A stretch of 64,000 nt of DNA. It comes from Corynebacterium macginleyi (GTDB lineage: Bacteria > Actinomycetota > Actinomycetes > Mycobacteriales > Mycobacteriaceae). Positions 58,293-64,000 of this stretch are shown here, one piece after another. Position 1 is the stretch's first letter. The number at the start of each line of letters is the position of its first letter. Where the stretch lies: NCBI RefSeq assembly GCF_003688935.1, contig NZ_REGE01000006.1, positions 1 through 64,000 of the forward strand, given 5' to 3'. A program made the translations under genes and the position numbers. The notes below the pieces were generated by a model. It saw only the letters and a list, made by a program, of their open reading frames with translations. It had not been told where the DNA came from and ran no database searches.

Positions 58293-59579
58293 ATGAAAGC
58301 AAAGAAGGTTTGGTGGTCAGTAACCGCGCTGGTGGTCACGGTGGTGGTCGGAGGTACGGCTGCGCTGGGGGTTGCCATCCAGCGTGAGTACAGCGATCTT
58401 TCGCATGGCGAGGCCGAAACGGTGCAAGCCCCGGAAAATCCCCTGCAGCCGGCCCAGGCGCAGGATGTGGACTTAGCTGCGCTTAGTGAAAAGCTCGATG
58501 AGCTGGGAAAGAACGAGGGTTTGGCTAACTTTGGCGGGCAGGTCATCGATAGTGAGACCGGCACGGTGGTCTGGGGGAAGGATGCGGATAAGGCACTGAT
58601 CCCGGCATCGTCGACGAAGGTTTTGACCACGGCCGCGGCAACGTTGGCCCTGGATGAGTCACACCGGATTACCACCAAGGTATACCGTGGTAAGGACCCG
58701 AAAAACGTGGTGATCAAGGCGGCTGGCGATGTCTGGATGACTAACGAGCAGCTCGATGACCTGGCGGATCAAATTGAAAAGACCGGCACCCAGGTGGAGG
58801 GCGTGTATGTTGACACCTCCGCGTGGGCGGGCGAACCGCAGGCGCCGGGTTGGGATCCGGGGAATGTGAATGAGGGCTTTGTCGCGCCTATGGAACCGGC
58901 GATGCTGTACGGCGGGCGCATTGGCGCTACGAAGGGCGATGTTCCGCGCAGCCACACCCCAGCCCTGGATGTCGCGGGTGAGCTGGCCAAGCGGCTGGGC
59001 ACGGGTACATTCGCCGCGGGTACGGTGACGGACGGCGCGGAGGAGCTGGCTAGCGTCGAGTCGGCTCCCCTGAGCGAGCGTGCGTTGGAGATGATGAGGC
59101 ATTCCGATAACGTCATGGCGGAGGCAATTGCCCGCGAGCTTGCCGATGCCCGCGGCAAACAGCCCAGCTTCCTGACCAGCACCCAAGCCACACTCGATGT
59201 GCTGCGCGAGCACAGATTCGATGTGAGCGGCGTGGATATCAAAGACAATTCGGGTCTCTCGGTAGATAACCGGTTGAGCGCGAGCGTGCTGGCGGAGGTT
59301 GTAAACGGTGCGGTCAAGGATCCCCAGCTGCGACCCCTGGCGGCATATTTACCGGTAGCGGGTGGGGATGGCACGCTGCACGGGCGCTACGGGGAGTCTG
59401 CGGCGCGCGGTTTTGTTCGGGCGAAGACCGGCACGTTGACAGGCGTTTCTGCGTTGGCGGGCACCGCGCAAGGCCAATCCGGGCGCGTCTATGCCTTTGC
59501 TTTTGTGGTCAATGATGGTGAAATTTTATCGGCGCGCGCGGCCCAAGATGACCTAGCCGCGGCGCTGCACGAGTTCTAA
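58293..59579 (+). CDS. dacB: D-alanyl-D-alanine carboxypeptidase/endopeptidase (PBP4, class C)
   Basis: Low-molecular-weight penicillin-binding protein that trims or cleaves peptidoglycan cross-links. From ATG 58293 the 428-residue product has a membrane anchor/signal segment ([20 protein letters not shown]). The S13 active-site motifs are SxxK in [13 protein letters not shown], SxN in [15 protein letters not shown] and KTG in RAKTGTLTG. The open frame upstream to 58137 overlaps ppa on the other strand and is rejected. GTG 58287 is an alternative start. tilS begins at the base after the stop. Confidence 0.93.
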   Translation: MKAKKVWWSVTALVVTVVVGGTAALGVAIQREYSDLSHGEAETVQAPENPLQPAQAQDVDLAALSEKLDELGKNEGLANFGGQVIDSETGTVVWGKDADKALIPASSTKVLTTAAATLALDESHRITTKVYRGKDPKNVVIKAAGDVWMTNEQLDDLADQIEKTGTQVEGVYVDTSAWAGEPQAPGWDPGNVNEGFVAPMEPAMLYGGRIGATKGDVPRSHTPALDVAGELAKRLGTGTFAAGTVTDGAEELASVESAPLSERALEMMRHSDNVMAEAIARELADARGKQPSFLTSTQATLDVLREHRFDVSGVDIKDNSGLSVDNRLSASVLAEVVNGAVKDPQLRPLAAYLPVAGGDGTLHGRYGESAARGFVRAKTGTLTGVSALAGTAQGQSGRVYAFAFVVNDGEILSARAAQDDLAAALHEF

Positions 59580-60647
59580 ATGAGCCCACAGCCTGTAGTA
59601 ATGCCATTTTGGCCGCGGGTCTCGCCGCATTTTCTAGCGTGTCGGCGGGCAGTCCGTGCGGCGCAGATGGACCCCACCGTTGCGGTGGGGCTATCCGGTG
59701 GGGCCGATTCCTTGGCGCTGTGCGCGGCGATGATCGCGGAGGGCCATGACGTGATAGCACTATGCGTGGATCACAGCCTGCAGGATGGCTCGCGTGAACA
59801 GGCCGAAAAGGCTGCTAGGCAAGCGGAGAGCTTGGGCGCGCAGGCACGGGTACTAGCAGTACAAGTGCCGAAGGACAGGGGAAAGTCGATGGAAGCGGTG
59901 GCTCGGCACGAGCGCTACGTAGCGATGGCCATGGCTGTGGCCGCGTGGGAACAGCGCGAGAACGCAGCCTCGCGCCGGGCTGAGATGTGCGAGCAAGACA
60001 CAGAGCTTGGGGAGGCTGCGCGCGAGAAATCCGCGCGTGGTAAACGCGGTAAAGGAGGTCCGTTGGAGATTGCCTTGGCACATACCGCCGATGACCAGGC
60101 GGAAACGCTTCTCCTGGGTGCTCTGCGCGGCCGAGTGGCGGGCATGCCGGAGCGGGCAGTGGTGGAAGGTGCCCGGGTAGTGCGCCCGTTTTTACAGGTG
60201 CGCCGTGCAAATACGGTGGGCGCGTGTGCAGAGCTGGGTTTGGAGGTATGGCACGACCCGCATAATGCGGATACGGATTTTCGCCGGGTAGCGCTGCGCC
60301 GCGAGATTATTCCGGAGCTGTCGCGGGTCATTGGCGGCGATGCGGTGCCGGCACTAGCGCAGGCGGCGATGGATACCGCGCGCGATGAAGAATACCTCGC
60401 CACGGCGGCCACCGCGGACTGTGCGGAATTGGCCGCGCTGCCGGAGCCGCGACGCCGACGCGCTATTGCGGCCTGGCTCATCGAGCAGGGAGTGAAGGTG
60501 ACGAAGGAGGGGATTGGGGGCATCGGCAAGCTGTGTACCGACTGGCACGGACAAGGGCCGGTGGCTGTGAGTTCGGCGCGACAGGCGGGGCAGAGGTTGG
60601 AAGTAGCACGTATAGGTGGCAAACTGGCACTATTGTCTGGTCATTAA
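59580..60647 (+). CDS. tilS: tRNA(Ile)-lysidine synthetase
   Basis: Converts the wobble cytidine of tRNA-Ile(CAU) to lysidine, an essential modification. The 355-residue protein has the PP-loop VGLSGGADSLALCAAMI, the following IALCVDHSLQDGSREQAEK, and the conserved LAHTADDQAETLLLGALRGR then VVRPFLQVRR. An insertion of about 30 charged residues (RREMCEQDTELGEAAREK region) lies before the TADDQAE motif. The start follows the dacB stop directly (TAAATG). Confidence 0.94.
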   Translation: MSPQPVVMPFWPRVSPHFLACRRAVRAAQMDPTVAVGLSGGADSLALCAAMIAEGHDVIALCVDHSLQDGSREQAEKAARQAESLGAQARVLAVQVPKDRGKSMEAVARHERYVAMAMAVAAWEQRENAASRRAEMCEQDTELGEAAREKSARGKRGKGGPLEIALAHTADDQAETLLLGALRGRVAGMPERAVVEGARVVRPFLQVRRANTVGACAELGLEVWHDPHNADTDFRRVALRREIIPELSRVIGGDAVPALAQAAMDTARDEEYLATAATADCAELAALPEPRRRRAIAAWLIEQGVKVTKEGIGGIGKLCTDWHGQGPVAVSSARQAGQRLEVARIGGKLALLSGH

Positions 60648-60659
60648 AGGAGCGCACAC

Positions 60660-61247
60660 GTGCACGACAAGAAAGACTTCGCCGTCCCCGCCAACCGATA
60701 CGGAGACGATGTAGAAGCAATCCTCATTACGGAAGAGGAAATTAAAGTCCGCGTCCAACAACTTGCGGATGTGGTGTCTGAAAAATATGCCGACGCCGAG
60801 CAAGACCTGCTTTTAGTCTGTGTACTCAAGGGCGCGGCCTTTTTCTTGACGGACTTCGCGCGCAAGCTGTCTATCCCCTCGGAGCTGGAGTTTATGGCCG
60901 TCTCCTCATATGGTGCTTCTACGTCTTCTTCTGGGGTGGTGCGCATCTTGAAGGACTTGGACCGCGATATCGCGGGGCGCGATGTGGTCATCGTGGAAGA
61001 CATTATCGATTCGGGGCTGACGCTGTCCTGGCTCATTCGCAACCTGCGGGGACGCAACCCAAAGTCGCTGAATGTGGTGACTTTATTGCGCAAACCGGAG
61101 GTGGTTAAGGCGCAGATCGATCTGCTTGATGTCGGCTTTGATATCCCCAATGAATTCGTCATCGGCTATGGCCTTGACTACGCGGAACGCTACCGCGACC
61201 TGCCCTTTGTGGGCACCCTTCACCCTGATGTCTATACCACCAACTAA
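60660..61247 (+). CDS. hpt: Hypoxanthine-guanine phosphoribosyltransferase
   Basis: Purine salvage enzyme of 195 residues starting at GTG 60660, with RBS aaaggag 7 bases before it. The PRPP-binding motif is [18 protein letters not shown]. Other family segments are [20 protein letters not shown], the flexible loop [11 protein letters not shown] and [20 protein letters not shown] at the end. It lies in the conserved tilS-hpt-ftsH order, 12 bases after tilS. Confidence 0.96.
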   Translation: MHDKKDFAVPANRYGDDVEAILITEEEIKVRVQQLADVVSEKYADAEQDLLLVCVLKGAAFFLTDFARKLSIPSELEFMAVSSYGASTSSSGVVRILKDLDRDIAGRDVVIVEDIIDSGLTLSWLIRNLRGRNPKSLNVVTLLRKPEVVKAQIDLLDVGFDIPNEFVIGYGLDYAERYRDLPFVGTLHPDVYTTN

Positions 61248-61259
61248 AATCGCGCAGTA

Positions 61260-63650
61260 ATGAAAAACAATAAACTCCTTCGCTACGGCGGCATCGCGGC
61301 ACTGATCCTCGTAGCGCTGTATGCCTTTACGTTCTTTAGCAACCAAACCCGCGGATACGTGGACGCGGATACCTCCGTGGCCTTAAAACAGCTGCAGGAT
61401 AACAACGTTGACGAGGTAGAAATTGATGACCGCGAACAACGCCTGCGCATCAAACTCAAAGAAGAAATCACGGTAGAAGAGCGCGAGGGCGTCCAAGAGA
61501 TCGTGTCTCAGTACCCCGCGCGTGCCTCGGAGCAGGTCTTTGACGCGGTCAAGGATTCGGGTGCGCAGAAGTACGAGACCAATGTCACCCAGGAGTCCTT
61601 CTTGGGGTCTATGCTCAGCTTCTTGCTGCCGATGGTCATCCTCTTCGCCTTGCTGTTCTGGCTCATGTCCCGCATGCAGCAGGGCGCCGGTGGCATGTTT
61701 GGCATCGGCGGCTCCAAGGCCAAGGAACTGACTAAAGATATGCCGACCAATACCTTCGCGGATGTTGCCGGCGCGGATGAGGCTGTGGATGAGCTGCAGG
61801 AAATCAAAGACTTCCTGGAAGATCCGACGCGCTACCACAACTTGGGTGCGAAGATTCCGCGCGGCGTGCTGCTCTATGGTCCTCCGGGTACCGGTAAGAC
61901 CTTGTTGGCCCGTGCCGTTGCGGGCGAGGCAGGTGTGCCGTTTTATTCCATCTCTGGTTCGGACTTTGTTGAGATGTTCGTCGGTGTGGGTGCATCTCGC
62001 GTGCGTGACCTATTCAAGCAGGCTAAGGAGCACAGCCCGTGCATCATCTTCGTAGATGAGATCGACGCCGTTGGTCGCCAACGCGGATCCGGTACCGGCG
62101 GTGGGCACGATGAGCGTGAGCAGACCCTGAATCAGCTGCTGGTAGAGATGGACGGCTTCGGCGACCGCGAGGGCGTCATCCTCATCGCGGCCACCAACCG
62201 CCCCGATATTTTGGATCCGGCGCTGTTGCGCCCGGGCCGTTTTGACCGCCAGATTCCGGTTACCAACCCTGATTTAGCAGGTCGCGAGCAGATCCTGCGC
62301 GTGCACGCCAAGGACAAGCCCCTGGCAGAAGAAGTCGATGTGGCACAGCTGGCCAAGCGCACCGCAGGTATGTCCGGTGCGGACCTGGCTAATGTGCTGA
62401 ACGAGGCCGCCTTGCTCACCGCGCGCATTGGCGGCAACGTCATTACCTATGACGCGCTGGAAGAAGCCACCGACCGCGTGGTGGGCGGTCCGCGGCGCCA
62501 GGGCAAGATCATCTCCGAGCACGAGAAGAAGGTCACCGCCTACCACGAGGGTGGCCACACCCTGTCCGCGTGGGCGCTGAAAGATATTGAGCGCGTGTAC
62601 AAGGTCACCATTCTGGCCCGCGGCCGCACCGGGGGCCACGCCATGACCTCGCAAGAAGACGATAAGGGCATGTACACCCGCGACGAGCTGTTTTCCCGCT
62701 TGGTCTTTGCTATGGGTGGCCGCGCCGCCGAGGAACTGGTGTTTGGCGCTCCCACCACGGGTGCGTCCTCTGATATCGAGAACGCCACCAAGATAGCCCG
62801 CGCGATGCTGACGGAATACGGATTCTCGCCCGACCTGGGCACCGTCAAGTATGGCAAGGAGCAGGGCGATCCGTTCAGCCAGATGGGCGGGGGTGGCGGC
62901 TCTATCGATTACTCGGATGACGTTGCCGCCAAGATTGATGAGCAGATGCGCTACCTCCTCGAGCGCGCGCACGAGCAAGCCTACGACATCCTGCGCACTA
63001 ATCGCGAGTTGCTGGATAAGCTGGCAGAGGCCCTCCTGGAGAAGGAAACCCTGCGTCGGCCGGACTTGGAGAGCATTTTCGAGGGCATCGTGCCACGCGA
63101 TGCCTACGAGGTCTTCCCCGGAGAAGACGACCGATTCCCGCGCCAAATTGGTTATGCCCCGGTGAAGACCCCGGTTGAGTTGGCCAAAGAGCGCGGCGAG
63201 GAACTTCCGCAACGCATGACGCTTCTTGATGCCTCCCGTGCTGCCCGTGAGCGTCGCCTCGCCGGTGACGAGATCAAGGGCGAAGTTGGCTTTAACTTTG
63301 GCCAGCACGCCGGCGACTATGTCGCCCCTGAAACGGCGCGCGAGCTGGACGGTGACGGCAGCGATTCCGATAATCGCAGCGACCACAGCACCAGCAGCGA
63401 TTCCCACGGAAATGGTCACGGTGCGGACCGTGCGGACCGCGCTAACCGCAGCGACGACGGGACCGGTGGATACCGCGGGGACCGCGACGGTGGGGAAGGG
63501 GGATTGGATTCGGCATCGGAAAGCGGGGGCAAACACCACAAACCAGAAGAGGAAACTAGTCAGTGGTTCACCCCAGACTGGGATGAATCCTCCCGCCGTA
63601 ATAATCCCTACGTGCGCGACGCGAAAAAGCCGCGCGATGATGAAGATTAA
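61260..63650 (+). CDS. ftsH: ATP-dependent zinc metalloprotease FtsH
   Basis: A membrane-anchored AAA+ protease that degrades misfolded membrane proteins and regulators. The 796-residue protein has two helices (about 9-26 and 116-136) flanking an extracytoplasmic segment. Walker A is [14 protein letters not shown], Walker [18 protein letters not shown], the second region of homology [20 protein letters not shown], and the zinc site [13 protein letters not shown] (HExxH). A tail of about 100 residues rich in Ser, Asp, Gly and Arg with no fold is typical of corynebacterial FtsH. The ATG lacks a clear Shine-Dalgarno and may depend on coupling with hpt. Confidence 0.97.
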   Translation: MKNNKLLRYGGIAALILVALYAFTFFSNQTRGYVDADTSVALKQLQDNNVDEVEIDDREQRLRIKLKEEITVEEREGVQEIVSQYPARASEQVFDAVKDSGAQKYETNVTQESFLGSMLSFLLPMVILFALLFWLMSRMQQGAGGMFGIGGSKAKELTKDMPTNTFADVAGADEAVDELQEIKDFLEDPTRYHNLGAKIPRGVLLYGPPGTGKTLLARAVAGEAGVPFYSISGSDFVEMFVGVGASRVRDLFKQAKEHSPCIIFVDEIDAVGRQRGSGTGGGHDEREQTLNQLLVEMDGFGDREGVILIAATNRPDILDPALLRPGRFDRQIPVTNPDLAGREQILRVHAKDKPLAEEVDVAQLAKRTAGMSGADLANVLNEAALLTARIGGNVITYDALEEATDRVVGGPRRQGKIISEHEKKVTAYHEGGHTLSAWALKDIERVYKVTILARGRTGGHAMTSQEDDKGMYTRDELFSRLVFAMGGRAAEELVFGAPTTGASSDIENATKIARAMLTEYGFSPDLGTVKYGKEQGDPFSQMGGGGGSIDYSDDVAAKIDEQMRYLLERAHEQAYDILRTNRELLDKLAEALLEKETLRRPDLESIFEGIVPRDAYEVFPGEDDRFPRQIGYAPVKTPVELAKERGEELPQRMTLLDASRAARERRLAGDEIKGEVGFNFGQHAGDYVAPETARELDGDGSDSDNRSDHSTSSDSHGNGHGADRADRANRSDDGTGGYRGDRDGGEGGLDSASESGGKHHKPEEETSQWFTPDWDESSRRNNPYVRDAKKPRDDED

Positions 63651-63661
63651 GAAGTACGTGC

Positions 63662-64000
63662 ATGTCTGAAAATCACACTGATTCCCAGCAAGTGCCCGCC
63701 CGCGCGCCCTATGACCAGGAGCGGGCGGAGGCGGCCGTTCGTGAGCTGCTTCTTGCCGTCGGCGAGGATCCTGACCGCGAAGGCCTGCGCGAAACCCCGG
63801 CGCGTGTGGCACGTGCTTACCGCGAGGTCTTCGGCGGCCTGCATGAGGACCCGACAGAGGTGCTGCACAAGACTTTCGCAGAAGATCATCAGGAACTGGT
63901 CTTGGTGCGTGATATTCCCATCTATTCCACCTGCGAGCATCATCTTGTGCCGTTTTATGGGGTAGCCCATATTGGCTATATCCCTGGCAAAGATGGTCAC
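63662..64000 (+). CDS. folE: GTP cyclohydrolase I (5' part, runs off the window)
   Basis: First enzyme of tetrahydrofolate synthesis, cut by the window end after 113 codons with no stop. From ATG 63662 it reads a variable N-terminus, then [25 protein letters not shown] and the zinc/active-site segment [12 protein letters not shown], followed by [10 protein letters not shown]. It starts 11 bases after the ftsH stop, the usual corynebacterial ftsH-folE order that leads to folate genes. Confidence 0.93.
   Translation, partial: MSENHTDSQQVPARAPYDQERAEAAVRELLLAVGEDPDREGLRETPARVARAYREVFGGLHEDPTEVLHKTFAEDHQELVLVRDIPIYSTCEHHLVPFYGVAHIGYIPGKDGH

Noticed and set aside
58211..58717. Upstream extension of ppa
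   Set aside because: Antisense to dacB and absent from the family; GTG 58210 has a good RBS and gives the normal length.

Overview
The window is a chromosomal segment of a Corynebacterium. Diagnostic loci are the glnX-glnH-pknG cluster, pta-ackA, an adrenodoxin-reductase-type FprA, a DUF3263 gene beside a LytR_C gene, a six-gene mrp antiporter operon with fused MrpA/MrpB, a solo CIRCE-controlled groEL, and the dacB-tilS-hpt-ftsH-folE cluster. Base composition is GC-rich in the core, with several AT-richer accessory stretches. The species cannot be fixed from sequence alone.

Layout. 0-14.2 kb is core: a class F sortase-like protein, purT, fprA, pta-ackA, the glnX-glnH-pknG signalling operon, a Nudix hydrolase and a two-gene ABC exporter. 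14.3-17.7 kb is an accessory island: a duplicated small secreted CAP-domain gene, both copies with the same +1 reading-frame break, separated by a dead IS1634-type element. 17.8-20.1 kb is xthA-cls. 20.2-23.2 kb is accessory again: an IS3 OrfA remnant, a Panacea/GNAT toxin-antitoxin-like pair, and a decayed second Panacea locus. 23.2-41.0 kb is core: GNAT, def, DUF3263, LytR_C, YbdK-like ligase, GT87 mannosyltransferase-like protein, mrp operon, M20 peptidase, OPT transporter and groEL. 41.2-44.9 kb is an insertion-sequence graveyard (IS256 and IS110 remnants). It also carries an AT-rich gene for a protein built of tandem nonapeptides and a small secreted protein. 45.0-47.6 kb holds ppk2 and a secreted alpha/beta hydrolase. 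48.0-52.4 kb holds a 1302-residue Pls/PosA-type nonribosomal peptide synthetase with a MarR regulator. 52.4-57.4 kb holds a rhodanese, a two-component system divergent from an ABC transporter, and a DUF559-like protein. 57.7-64 kb holds ppa, dacB, tilS, hpt, ftsH and the 5' part of folE.

How the genes work together. pta-ackA makes and uses acetyl phosphate. GlnX-GlnH-PknG is the known route from amino-acid sensing to 2-oxoglutarate dehydrogenase control. Mrp proteins form one multisubunit Na+/H+ antiporter. The HK-RR pair probably controls the divergent ABC transporter.

The most notable observations are: (1) the two CAP genes, whose sequence differences after the frame break are all synonymous in the shifted frame, suggesting that frame is translated; (2) the Pls-like synthetase, whose adenylation pocket reads like a lysine-specific code, suggesting a poly-lysine-type product; (3) the Panacea-GNAT pair; and (4) the nonapeptide-repeat protein. 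No tRNA, rRNA or CRISPR array was seen.
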